In this document: piece after piece, positions 41,266 through 49,950 of the stretch
Numbering within the stretch: position 1 is the stretch's first letter
Layout: each line of letters starts with the position of its first letter
Made by a program: the position numbers and the translations under genes
Notes under the pieces: generated by a model
Database searches by the model: none
What the model was told of the DNA's origin: nothing
The model's input: only the letters and a program-made list of their open reading frames with translations
Assembly: GCA_963734725.1 (NCBI GenBank)
Contig: CAVTIX010000008.1
Coordinates: 248,001-312,000, forward strand
Direction of reading: 5' to 3'
Origin: DASXKD01 sp963734725
GTDB taxonomy: Bacteria; Actinomycetota; Actinomycetes; Streptosporangiales; Streptosporangiaceae
Length of the DNA stretch: 64,000 nt

Positions 41266-44200
41266 TCAAGAATGTGCCGGCTGGGCGCCAGACGCCACGA
41301 GGCTGCGGACGGCCCGGACCGCTACCGACAACGTGGCCAGCGAGGACCGCTCGGTCTCCCAGATCTCGGTGAGGACCTGGGTGGTGCGCTGCACGGCCTC
41401 CTTATTCCGGTCGGCCCACTCGGCCAGCCGCTCCTCCGGGGTACCGGGGCCGGTCTCTTTCAGCACATCGCAGACCAGCTCGGCATGCGCGGCGTACAGG
41501 TCATCGCGGAGGGCGCCGCGCGCCATGGTGTTCCACCGGTCGTCGCGGGGCAGCGCGACGATCTGGTCCCTGAGCCGGGCGATCTGCAGGCGGCCGCCCA
41601 GGTTGAAGTAGATTGCCGCGGTCTCGGTGACGTCGCTGCCGGCGCTGGCGGCCACGTTCACGATGTCGAACGCCGAATGGGCGGGCACCATCGCGGCCAC
41701 CCGCTCGGCCAGCTCGGGCGGCACCTCGCGGGCCACCGCCGCTTCCTGCCGTTCGGTGAATGTGGCCAGGTCCCGCCCGCTGAGCAGCTTGGGCAGGCTC
41801 GCGCCGACCGTGCGCACGCCGTCAGCGAAGAAGCCGATGGTGGCCTGGACGTCGAACGACGGCCGCTGGTTCTGCAGCAGCCAGCGGACCGCCCGCTCGA
41901 CGAGCTTGCGCCCCTCCAGCAGCAGGGAGAGCTGTGTCGCCACGCTGATCTGGCCATCCAGCTGCTCCACCCGCGCCCAGAACCCGGCCATGTTGTAAAC
42001 CTCGCGGGCGACCAGCCACGCCCGGCTGATGTCGGAGACCGACGCGCCCGTTTCCTCGCTTATCCGGAACAAGAACGTGGTCCCCGCCGTGTTCACCATG
42101 TCGTTGACGACCACGGTGGTGACGATCTCCCGGCGCAGCGGGTGCAGGTCCATCTCGCTGGCGTAGGCGGCCTGCAGCGGCTCGGGGAAGTAGGTCGTCA
42201 GCACCGATCGGAGGAACGGGTCGTCGGGCAGCGCGGAGTCCAGCACCTCCTGCGCCGCGGAGATCTTCGCCTGGGCCAGCAGGACGGCAAACTCGGGCAC
42301 GGTCAGCCCCAGCCCCGCCGACCGGCGCTCGGCGATCTCCTTGTCCCCCGGCAGCGAGTCCAGCCGCCGCCCGATCCGGTGCTCCCGTTCCAGCCTGCGC
42401 AGGTACCGGCTGTGCACGTGCAGCATCTGCGCGGACTGCGCGCCCGCGGCGGCCAGGGTCCGGTTCTGCGCGTAATTCTGCCGCAGCACCAGCGCGGCGA
42501 CCTCGTCGGTCATCGCGTGCAGCAGTTCGCCGCGGGCGGTCGGGGTCAGCTCGCCGCGGTCAACCTTGGCCTGGAGCAGGATCTTGATGTTGACCTCGTG
42601 GTCTGAGGTGTCCACGCCGGCCGAGTTGTCGATGAAGTCGGTGTTGACCAGCCCCCCGGCCATGGCGTACTCGATCCTTGCCGCCTGGGTCAGCCCCAGG
42701 TTGCCGCCCTCGGCGACCACCTTGGCGCGCAACTGGGCGGCGTCGATCCGGACCGCGTCGTTGGCCCGGTCCCCGGCGTCGGCGTGGGTCTGGTTGCTCG
42801 CCTTGATGTAGGTCCCGATCCCGCCGTTCCAGAGCAGGTCCACCGGCGCCGCCAGGATCGCCGAGATGAGCTGGTCCGGTGGCAGCGCGTGCACCGCCTC
42901 ACCGAGCCCGAGCACCTGGCTGGCCTGCGGGGACACCGGGATGGACTTCGCCGTGCGCGGCCACACCCCGCCGCCCGCCGAGATCAGCGCGCTTTCGTAG
43001 TCGGCCCACGAGGATCGGGGCAGCGCGAACAGCCGCTGCCGTTCGGCGAAGGTCGCCGCGGCGTCAGGGCTGGGGTCGAGGAAGATGTGCCGGTGGTCGA
43101 ACGCGGCGACCAGCAGGATGTGCGGCGACAGCAGCATCCCGTTGCCGAACACATCGCCGGACATGTCGCCGATCCCGGCCACGGTGAACTCGGTGCCCTG
43201 CACGTCCACGCCAAGCGTGGCGAAGTGGAACTTGACCGACTCCCACGCGCCGCGCGCGGTGATCCCCATCTTCTTGTGGTCGTAGCCCTCGGACCCGCCG
43301 GAGGCGAACGCGTCGCCCAGCCAGTAGCCGTAGGCCTGGGAGATCTCGTTGGCCGTGTCGGAGAACGTGGCGGTCCCCTTGTCCGCGGCCACCACCAGGT
43401 ACGGGTCGTCGCCGTCGTGCCTGATCACGCCCGGCGGCGGCACCACCTGGCCGGCGTGCAGGTTGTCGGTGATGTCCAGCAAGGCGCCGATGAACGTCTT
43501 GTAGCAGGCGAGCACCTCGGCCTGGTAGGCCTCGCGGTCGGCCGGGTCGGGCAGGAGCTTGCAGACGAACCCGCCCTTGGCGCCGGACGGGACGATGACC
43601 GAGTTCTTGACCTCCTGGGCCTTGGCCAGTCCCAGGATCTCGGTGCGGAAGTCCTCCCGCCGGTCGGACCAGCGCAGCCCGCCGCGCGCCACCGGGGCGA
43701 ACCGCAGGTGCACGGCTTCCAGCCGTGGCGAGTAGACGAACGCCTCAAAATGAGGCCGCGGGTCGGGCAGCTCCGGTACCGCGGCCGCGTCCAGCTTGAG
43801 CACCAGGTACGGCGTCTCCCCGATGGCCGACGGCACCGGGGAGGGCGTTTCGCGGAAAAAATTCGTGCGCTGGGTGGCCAGGATCAGTCCCAGGTAGCTA
43901 CGCAGGATGCGGTCGTGGTCGAGGATCTCCACCTCGTCGAGCAGGCCGCGGATTTCTTCCGCGATGGCCTCGCCCCGTTCGGCGGCGCCGTGCGCCCTCG
44001 CTGGATCGAACCTGGACTCGAAGAGCCGGACCAGCAGCCGGGTGACCGGCACGTTGAACGCGAGCACCCGCTCGATGTAGCGCTGGCTGAAAGCGCTCCC
44101 CGCCTGCCGCAGGTACTTGGCGTAGGCGCGCACCACGACGACCTGGCGCCAGGTCAGGTGCGCGTCGAGGACCAGGGCGTTGAAGCCGTCGTCTTCGATC

Positions 44201-46221
44201 TTGCCCTGCCACAGCGCGGTCAGGGCGTCCTCGAACAGCCCCTTGACCGGCCCGGCCGGCTGCAGCGCTCCGGGGGTGACCGCCGGGAACTGCCCGGTGA
44301 TCGGCTCGTTCCCGGCCGCGCCGACGCCGGTGCGCCGCAGGCCGAAGTCGTAGATCCAGAACGGCGGCACCAGCGGGCCCGCGAACTCGTAGGGGTGCTC
44401 GTCGACCACGTCCGCGCCCATGTGCTGGAGCCGTGGCAGCACATCGGTGAGCGTGATCGGCGTGCCGACGCGGTAGATGGTGAGCCGCCAGACGCCGCGC
44501 CCGTCGCCGTCCGCGGGCTGGCCGCCCACGTACCCCGTGGCCTCCCACAGATCGAACGCGCTGGACTCGCCCGAGGCCAGCAGGCTCTGCATCCGGATCA
44601 GGTCGTTCACCGCGTACTCGGCGGGCACGTCGGTCTTGTACGTCTCCGGTATCGCGCCCGCGTACGGGGCCAGCAGGGCGCGGGCCGCGGCGTCACCCAG
44701 CCGGCGCGCGGCCTCGGCGAACAGATCCTCATCCCACGACCGCACGGCCGCGACGATCTTGGCTTCCAGGTTGCTGGTGTCCACGTCGGCCAGCGCGGTC
44801 CCCGGCTTGGCCCGGACCACCACCAGCAGCCGGGCCAGCGGGGACTCCCCCACTGTGGCGCCGTACTCGACCGTTTCCCCGTTCAGCGCCTCGCGCAGGA
44901 TCTCCTGGGTGCGCAGCCGGACCGCCGTGGTGTAGCGGTCCCGCGGCAGGTACACCACGCAGGACATGAACCGGCCGTAGACGTCCTTGCGCAGGAACAG
45001 CCGGGGGCGTGGGTGGGACCGCAGGTGCAGCACGCCGAGCGCGATCGGGGTCAGCTCGTCCGACGAGATCTGGAACAGTTCCTCCCGCGGGTAGGCCTCC
45101 AGGATCTCGGTCAGGTCCTTGCCGTCGTGGCTGTCCGGCGTCGCGCCGCTGTGCTGCAGGACCTCGGCCAGCTTGCGGCGCAGCACCGGGATCCGGGCGA
45201 TGCTCTCGTGGTAGGCCTCGTGGGTGTACAGGCCGAGGAAGCGATACTCGCCAACTACCTCGCCGGTGGCGTCGACCCGCTTGATCGCGATGTAGTCGAG
45301 GTAGCTGGGCCGGTGCACGGTAGAACGCGAGTTGGCCTTGGTAAGGATGAGCCGCTGCGGGTCCTTGGCCCTGGCCCGCACCTCGGGCGGCAGCGCCGCG
45401 AACGAAGCCGACCCCTTCTTATCGTGCCGCAGGATGCCGAGGCCAGTGCCGGGGACCGGCACCAGCGCCATCCCATGCTCCCCTTCCACCAGGTCGTACT
45501 CGCGGTACCCGAGGAAGGTGAAGTGGTTGTCGGCCAGCCAGCGCAGCAGCGCCTGGGTCTCGGCGGGCGCCGTGGGACCTTCGGTCTCCAGCCGGTCGGC
45601 GAGCCGCAGCGCCGTCTCGATCATCTTCGGGTAGTCCTCCACCGCCACCCGCACGTCGAGCAGGACGCGCTGCAGGTCCTTTTCCAGTTCGGTCAGCGAC
45701 ACCCCCGAGGAGGTGTCGATCTCGATGTGCGTCCACGACTCGACGATCTCGTCGTGCTGATGCCTGGCCTGGTGCAGCGGGCCGACGACCTCCCACAGGG
45801 TGCCGGTGACGTCGCGGCGGACCAGTAGCTGCGGGTGGATGATGTGGAAGCTGTCCAGCCCGTGCCTGGTCAGCTCCATGGTGATCGAGTCGACGAGGAA
45901 TGGCATGTCGTCGGTGACGATGTTCACCGCCCCGCGTGACGCCTCCAGCGCCGAGCATATGCCGCCCTCGCTCACCTGAACCAGCGCACGGCCCTGCGGG
46001 CGCTCGGCTGCCAGCCTGGCGTGCTCGGTGGCCACTCCGGCCATCCGGCCCGGGCCGGCCGCGAACAGCTCCTCGACCGGCATGTGCTGGTAGTAAGCGC
46101 TCAGGAAGTTTCGCAGGTCGCCGACGCCGCCCTCGCCGGGCTCGACGGTCTGCGCCGCCAGCTTGGCCGCCTCATCCAGCAGGCCGGCCTCGTCAAGTGC
46201 TTCCGCCATCTCGATCCCCAA
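41266..46221 (-). CDS. gdh: NAD-specific glutamate dehydrogenase, 180-kDa class
   Basis: A 1651-residue enzyme converting glutamate to 2-oxoglutarate and ammonia. The long N-terminal half holds ACT-like regulatory segments; the catalytic half starts near residue 780, with R-S-V/W-S-D-R-R-E-D-F-R-T-E-I-L-G-L, V-I-V-P-S-G-A-K-G-G-F-V-C-K (catalytic lysine region), and the Rossmann region around G-G-N-L-G-L-T-Q and V-N-T-D-F-I-D-N-S-A-G-V-D. Length fits the large-GDH family (about 1600). Stop codon is 65 bp from prfB. It is the last gene of the catabolic run that begins at pruA and follows kynA by 14 bp. Confidence 0.95.
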   Translation of the reverse strand: MGIEMAEALDEAGLLDEAAKLAAQTVEPGEGGVGDLRNFLSAYYQHMPVEELFAAGPGRMAGVATEHARLAAERPQGRALVQVSEGGICSALEASRGAVNIVTDDMPFLVDSITMELTRHGLDSFHIIHPQLLVRRDVTGTLWEVVGPLHQARHQHDEIVESWTHIEIDTSSGVSLTELEKDLQRVLLDVRVAVEDYPKMIETALRLADRLETEGPTAPAETQALLRWLADNHFTFLGYREYDLVEGEHGMALVPVPGTGLGILRHDKKGSASFAALPPEVRARAKDPQRLILTKANSRSTVHRPSYLDYIAIKRVDATGEVVGEYRFLGLYTHEAYHESIARIPVLRRKLAEVLQHSGATPDSHDGKDLTEILEAYPREELFQISSDELTPIALGVLHLRSHPRPRLFLRKDVYGRFMSCVVYLPRDRYTTAVRLRTQEILREALNGETVEYGATVGESPLARLLVVVRAKPGTALADVDTSNLEAKIVAAVRSWDEDLFAEAARRLGDAAARALLAPYAGAIPETYKTDVPAEYAVNDLIRMQSLLASGESSAFDLWEATGYVGGQPADGDGRGVWRLTIYRVGTPITLTDVLPRLQHMGADVVDEHPYEFAGPLVPPFWIYDFGLRRTGVGAAGNEPITGQFPAVTPGALQPAGPVKGLFEDALTALWQGKIEDDGFNALVLDAHLTWRQVVVVRAYAKYLRQAGSAFSQRYIERVLAFNVPVTRLLVRLFESRFDPARAHGAAERGEAIAEEIRGLLDEVEILDHDRILRSYLGLILATQRTNFFRETPSPVPSAIGETPYLVLKLDAAAVPELPDPRPHFEAFVYSPRLEAVHLRFAPVARGGLRWSDRREDFRTEILGLAKAQEVKNSVIVPSGAKGGFVCKLLPDPADREAYQAEVLACYKTFIGALLDITDNLHAGQVVPPPGVIRHDGDDPYLVVAADKGTATFSDTANEISQAYGYWLGDAFASGGSEGYDHKKMGITARGAWESVKFHFATLGVDVQGTEFTVAGIGDMSGDVFGNGMLLSPHILLVAAFDHRHIFLDPSPDAAATFAERQRLFALPRSSWADYESALISAGGGVWPRTAKSIPVSPQASQVLGLGEAVHALPPDQLISAILAAPVDLLWNGGIGTYIKASNQTHADAGDRANDAVRIDAAQLRAKVVAEGGNLGLTQAARIEYAMAGGLVNTDFIDNSAGVDTSDHEVNIKILLQAKVDRGELTPTARGELLHAMTDEVAALVLRQNYAQNRTLAAAGAQSAQMLHVHSRYLRRLEREHRIGRRLDSLPGDKEIAERRSAGLGLTVPEFAVLLAQAKISAAQEVLDSALPDDPFLRSVLTTYFPEPLQAAYASEMDLHPLRREIVTTVVVNDMVNTAGTTFLFRISEETGASVSDISRAWLVAREVYNMAGFWARVEQLDGQISVATQLSLLLEGRKLVERAVRWLLQNQRPSFDVQATIGFFADGVRTVGASLPKLLSGRDLATFTERQEAAVAREVPPELAERVAAMVPAHSAFDIVNVAASAGSDVTETAAIYFNLGGRLQIARLRDQIVALPRDDRWNTMARGALRDDLYAAHAELVCDVLKETGPGTPEERLAEWADRNKEAVQRTTQVLTEIWETERSSLATLSVAVRAVRSLVASGAQPAHS

Positions 46222-46235
46222 TCCGCGGCCGCGTG

Positions 46236-47036
46236 TTACAAGTGGTCCCGCAGCTCCCAGAGCAGCGGGTAGTAGCGCAACGGCACCCTCTTACGCAGGT
46301 AGGGTGCCCCGGTTGAGCCACCAGTACCCGATTTCGTCCCGATCTGACGTTCCACCATCTGCACGTGCCTGGCCCGCCATAGCCCGGCCAGTTCGTCGTG
46401 GGTGAGCAAGGCCTCCGCGAGCTGCCAGAGGTCGTCGTGGATGGCCCGGTCCAGCGCGATCGTCCGGAGCGACGCCAGGATCTCCGCGTCATCGGACACG
46501 GCCAGCTCGCGGGAAGCCAGCAGGGCCAGGTAAGCGTCCCAGAGCGACGGCTCGGCCAGGCGGCGATGCAGCCGTTGCCGTTCGCCCCCGGTGAGGGCGC
46601 GGAACCGGGCGATAAAAGCCCTGTCCTTGACCCCGGAAAGGAACTCCAGCTCACGGTATTGCGCCGACTGGAAGCCGCTGGCCGGCGCGAGTCCCGCCCG
46701 GAACTCGAGGAAGTCCTGCGGGGTCATCGTTTCCAGGATGTCCACCTGGGCGACCAGCAGCCGCTCGATCGCGTGCACCCGGCGCAGCAGGTGCCGCGCC
46801 CGCCAGATCTCCCCCGCGGTCATCGCGTCGCGGCAGGCCTCCAGCTCGTAGAGCACCTGCTGAAACCACAGCTCGTACACCTGGTGCACGGTGATGAACA
46901 GCAGCTCGTCGTGCGCCGGCGGGTCCGATTGCGGGGTCTGCAGAGCCAGCAGCTCCGGCAGGCGCAGGTAACCGCCGTAGGTGAGCCGCCCGCCCTCCTC
47001 GCCGAAACTACGGCCCTTGGTCACTTGCCGAACCAC
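46236..47036 (-). CDS. kynA: Tryptophan 2,3-dioxygenase
   Basis: Heme enzyme opening the indole ring of tryptophan to N-formylkynurenine. 266 residues: L-T-Y-G-G-Y-L-R-L-P-E-L-L-A-L-Q at the start, H-D-E-L-L-F-I-T-V-H-Q-V-Y-E-L-W-F-Q-Q (substrate side), F-R-A-G-L-A-P-A-S-G-F-Q-S-A-Q-Y-R and the C-terminal H-V-Q-M-V-E-R-Q-I-G-T-K-S-G-T-G-G-S with the proximal histidine. Overlaps the end of the acetoacetyl-CoA synthetase gene by 16 bases. No kynurenine formamidase or kynureninase gene is next to it, so the rest of the pathway must lie elsewhere. Confidence 0.93.
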   Translation of the reverse strand: MVRQVTKGRSFGEEGGRLTYGGYLRLPELLALQTPQSDPPAHDELLFITVHQVYELWFQQVLYELEACRDAMTAGEIWRARHLLRRVHAIERLLVAQVDILETMTPQDFLEFRAGLAPASGFQSAQYRELEFLSGVKDRAFIARFRALTGGERQRLHRRLAEPSLWDAYLALLASRELAVSDDAEILASLRTIALDRAIHDDLWQLAEALLTHDELAGLWRARHVQMVERQIGTKSGTGGSTGAPYLRKRVPLRYYPLLWELRDHL

Positions 47037-49030
47037 GCCAGAACCTCCGGGTTGGCCAGGGCGTCCGGGTCGGCGGCGTCGGCGACCGGCGTGCCGAGCA
47101 GGATCTTCCGCACCGGGACCTCCAGCTTCTTGCCCGACAGGGTCCGCGGAATCCCCGGCGCCTGATAGATCTCGTCGGGCACGTGCCGCGGGGACAGCGC
47201 CGCGCGCAGCGCCATCTTGATCCGGCTGGTCAGGTCGTCATCCAGCGTCAGGTCGCCGGTGAGAACCAGGTATAGGATCAGCCGCCCGTCGGCGCCCAGC
47301 TGCCCGGTGTCCACCACGAGGCTGTCGGCCACCTCCGGCAGCTGCTCCACCACCCGGTAGAACTCGCTGGTGCCCATCCGCACGCCGCCACGGTTCAGCG
47401 TGGCGTCCGACCTGCCGAAGATCACGCAGCCGCCGTCCGGCAGCATGGTGATCCAGTCGCCGTGCCGCCACACCCCCGGCCAGGGGGCGAAGTAGCTGGC
47501 CCGGTAGCGCTCACCGGCCGGGTCGTTCCAGAACCCGACCGGCATCGAGGGCATCGGCGCGGTCAGCACCAGTTCCCCCACTTGTCCGATGACGGGCGTG
47601 CCGTCGGGGCCGAACGCCGCCACGCTGGCGCCGAGGCACGACGCCGCGATCACGCCCGCCCGGACCGGCAGCACCGGGCTGGGCCCGACGAACCCGGTGC
47701 ACAGGTCGGTGCCGCCGGAGTACGAGCCCAGCAGCAGTTCGCTGCCCACCCGCCGGTAGACCCAGCGGAAGCCTTCCGGCGGCAGCGGCGAGCCGGTGGA
47801 CCCAATGCCGCGCACCTGGGACAGGTCGTGCTCGCGGCCTGGCGCCAGATCCGCCTTGGCGCAGGCCAGCAGGTAGGGCGCGCCGGTGCCGAAATAGGTC
47901 ACGCCGGTCTCGGCGGCCATCCGCCACAGCGCGCCGGTCCCGGGGTAGGTCGCGCTGCCGTCGTAGGCCACCACGGTTGCCCCGGCGAGCAGCCCGCCGG
48001 CCAGGAAGTTCCACATCATCCAGCCGGTGGTGGTGTACCAGAAGAACACGTCGCCGGCCCCGAGGTCCTGGTGCAGGCACAGCGCCTTGAGATGCTCAAG
48101 CACGATGCCGCCGTGGCTGTGCACGATCGCTTTCGGCAGTCCGGTAGTACCGGAGGAGTACAGAACCCACAAGGGATGGCCGAACGAAACGGGCTCGAAC
48201 TCGAGTTCCGCGGCCGCGGCGCCGGGCAGCGACTCAAATTCAATCTTCGCGGGCGCACCGTGTGCGGCCACACCCTGTGATGCACCGACCACGATGACCG
48301 CGGCCAGGGCGGGCAGCGCCGCGGTGATCTCGGTCACCGCCTGCCTGCGGTCAAAGTCGCGCCCGCCGTAGCGGTACCGGTCCACGGCGAACAGCACCTT
48401 CGGGGTGATCTGCGCGAACCGGTCGATCACGCTGGCCGGGCCGAAGTCCGGCGAGCAGGACGACCAGATCGCGCCGAGGCTGGCGGTGGCGAGCAGGCCG
48501 ATGATCGCCGCCGGGATGTTGGGCAGGTACGCCGCGACCCGGTCCCCGCGGGTCACGCCCAGGGCACGCAGGGCCGCCCTGACCCTGGCCACCTCGGCGG
48601 CCAGTTCGCCATAGGTCAGGGCGGACTGGTTCCCCGCCTCGTCCCGGGCGATCACCGCGATCCGTGCGGGATCGGTCGCCGCCACCCGCAGGGCGTTCTG
48701 CGCGTAATTCAGCGTGGCGCCGGGAAACCAGGACACATCCGGCATCGGGCCACCGGTGAGCACGGGACCGTCGCCGCGCTCGCCCAGGACACCGAAGTAA
48801 TCCCACAGCGAGCCCCAGAACGCGCCGGGCTCGGCGACCGACCATGCGTGCAACTCCCGGTAGCCGCCGGCGCCGTTATCGCCCGGCAGGGCCACCCCCC
48901 GGTCGCTGGCGAGCCAGCGGCGGTATCCGGTGATGCGGGCCCGTTCGACCTCCGCTGGGCCCGGCTGCCACAGCACCTCGCCGTAGTCGCGTCCCAGCGA
49001 TCCCAGCCCGACCTCATTGTCCGACGGCAT
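47021..49030 (-). CDS. Acetoacetyl-CoA synthetase
   Basis: ATP-dependent ligase that activates acetoacetate to acetoacetyl-CoA; about 669 residues, ANL superfamily. W-F-P-G-A-T-L-N-Y-A-Q-N-A-L opens the N-domain. The AMP-binding motif is L-Y-S-S-G-T-T-G-L-P-K-A-I-V-H-S-H-G-G, then W-Y-T-T-T-G-W-M-M-W, F-G-R-S-D-A-T-L-N-R-G-G-V-R-M-G (hinge), and the C-terminal lysine in T-L-S-G-K-K-L-E-V-P-V. The W-P-G-P-type start and R-S-D-A-T-L-N are typical of AacS rather than acetyl-CoA synthetase. The start may be 49030, 49042 or 49090; the first fits family length. Confidence 0.92.
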   Translation of the reverse strand: MPSDNEVGLGSLGRDYGEVLWQPGPAEVERARITGYRRWLASDRGVALPGDNGAGGYRELHAWSVAEPGAFWGSLWDYFGVLGERGDGPVLTGGPMPDVSWFPGATLNYAQNALRVAATDPARIAVIARDEAGNQSALTYGELAAEVARVRAALRALGVTRGDRVAAYLPNIPAAIIGLLATASLGAIWSSCSPDFGPASVIDRFAQITPKVLFAVDRYRYGGRDFDRRQAVTEITAALPALAAVIVVGASQGVAAHGAPAKIEFESLPGAAAAELEFEPVSFGHPLWVLYSSGTTGLPKAIVHSHGGIVLEHLKALCLHQDLGAGDVFFWYTTTGWMMWNFLAGGLLAGATVVAYDGSATYPGTGALWRMAAETGVTYFGTGAPYLLACAKADLAPGREHDLSQVRGIGSTGSPLPPEGFRWVYRRVGSELLLGSYSGGTDLCTGFVGPSPVLPVRAGVIAASCLGASVAAFGPDGTPVIGQVGELVLTAPMPSMPVGFWNDPAGERYRASYFAPWPGVWRHGDWITMLPDGGCVIFGRSDATLNRGGVRMGTSEFYRVVEQLPEVADSLVVDTGQLGADGRLILYLVLTGDLTLDDDLTSRIKMALRAALSPRHVPDEIYQAPGIPRTLSGKKLEVPVRKILLGTPVADAADPDALANPEVLAWFGK

Positions 49031-49145
49031 AGGCCCCAGCATCGGCCCCGTGGACGGCTCCTCGCAACACGGCCGCCGGTCAGCCCTCACGCCTCGCGGC
49101 CAGATACCGGCGCGGCGCGATGACCGAGCAGGGCGTGCTGCGAGC

Positions 49146-49928
49146 TCATGACCTGATGGGCACGGTCAGCCGGTCCACCGCCGCCAGGACTGCCTCGGTG
49201 TCGGCCAGGTCATCAAGCACCACGTCGGCCCCGGCGTCCCGCAACTCCCCCGCGGCGGAGCGCCCGCTCGCGACGCCGATCGACCAGGCCCCGCCGATCC
49301 TTGCCGCCTCCACGTCCCGGATCGAATCGGCGATGTACACGGTGGCGCGTTCGCTGAAGTCCGCACGGTACTTCTCCGCGGCCCGGCCCCGCGCGTTCAG
49401 CAGCATCGCCGCCTTGGGGTAGACCCCAGACCCGTAGCCGCCGATCTCGGTGTCCAGGTACCGGTCCAGGTCGAACGCGCGCAGCGTCTCGACCGCGTTG
49501 GGCCTGATCGCCCCGGTGACCACGGTCTGCACCAGGCCGGGCAGCCGCCACACCGCCGCGACGGCGTCGTGCGCCCCCGGCATGAGCCGGCCCTGCTTGG
49601 TGATCAGGTCGCGGCGGGCGTGGTAGGCGGCCTCGAGCTGCACGGCGAACCGGCCGAGGACTTCCTCGCCCGCCGGGTCACCCGGCTGCGGCCCCCTCGC
49701 GTTCACCGCGAGCGCCTCGAAAAAGATCTCCGAGTCGGTGCGCCCGGCCATCTGGGGCAGCTGGACCAGCGGCCGGCCGGTGGTGGCACGGAACGCTTCG
49801 GCGTACGCCGCCCGGTCCACCCGGGCCGCATCGACCAACGTCAAACCGATGTTCCACAGGACAAGCCGGTGATAGACGTCCAGCGGTGCGGGGGGCTGCG
49901 CGCTGATGGCACTACCTTCTTTCGTCAT
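49146..49928 (-). CDS. HAD-like hydrolase with altered catalytic motif I
   Basis: A 260-residue haloacid-dehalogenase-type protein. The usual D-x-D nucleophile pair of motif I is N26-I-G28 in V-L-W-N-I-G-L-T-L-V. Motif II (V-T-G-A-I-R-P-N), the lysine motif (V-Y-P-K-A-A-M) and motif IV (Y-I-A-D-S-I-R-D-V-E-A-A) are recognisable. A phosphatase with Asn at the nucleophile would be inactive or greatly weakened, so it may be a binding or regulatory protein. I believe close relatives with the same W-N-I-G-L-T motif exist in actinomycetes, which would make it a real subfamily. 22 bp downstream of pruA. Confidence 0.8.
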   Translation of the reverse strand: MTKEGSAISAQPPAPLDVYHRLVLWNIGLTLVDAARVDRAAYAEAFRATTGRPLVQLPQMAGRTDSEIFFEALAVNARGPQPGDPAGEEVLGRFAVQLEAAYHARRDLITKQGRLMPGAHDAVAAVWRLPGLVQTVVTGAIRPNAVETLRAFDLDRYLDTEIGGYGSGVYPKAAMLLNARGRAAEKYRADFSERATVYIADSIRDVEAARIGGAWSIGVASGRSAAGELRDAGADVVLDDLADTEAVLAAVDRLTVPIRS

Positions 49929-49950
49929 CGGGCGCCCCGTGGCTGCAGGT

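Noticed and set aside
42784..45828. A 1014-codon plus-strand open frame opposite glutamate dehydrogenase
   Set aside because: Low-complexity antisense frame; the minus-strand gene is a clear family member over its whole length.
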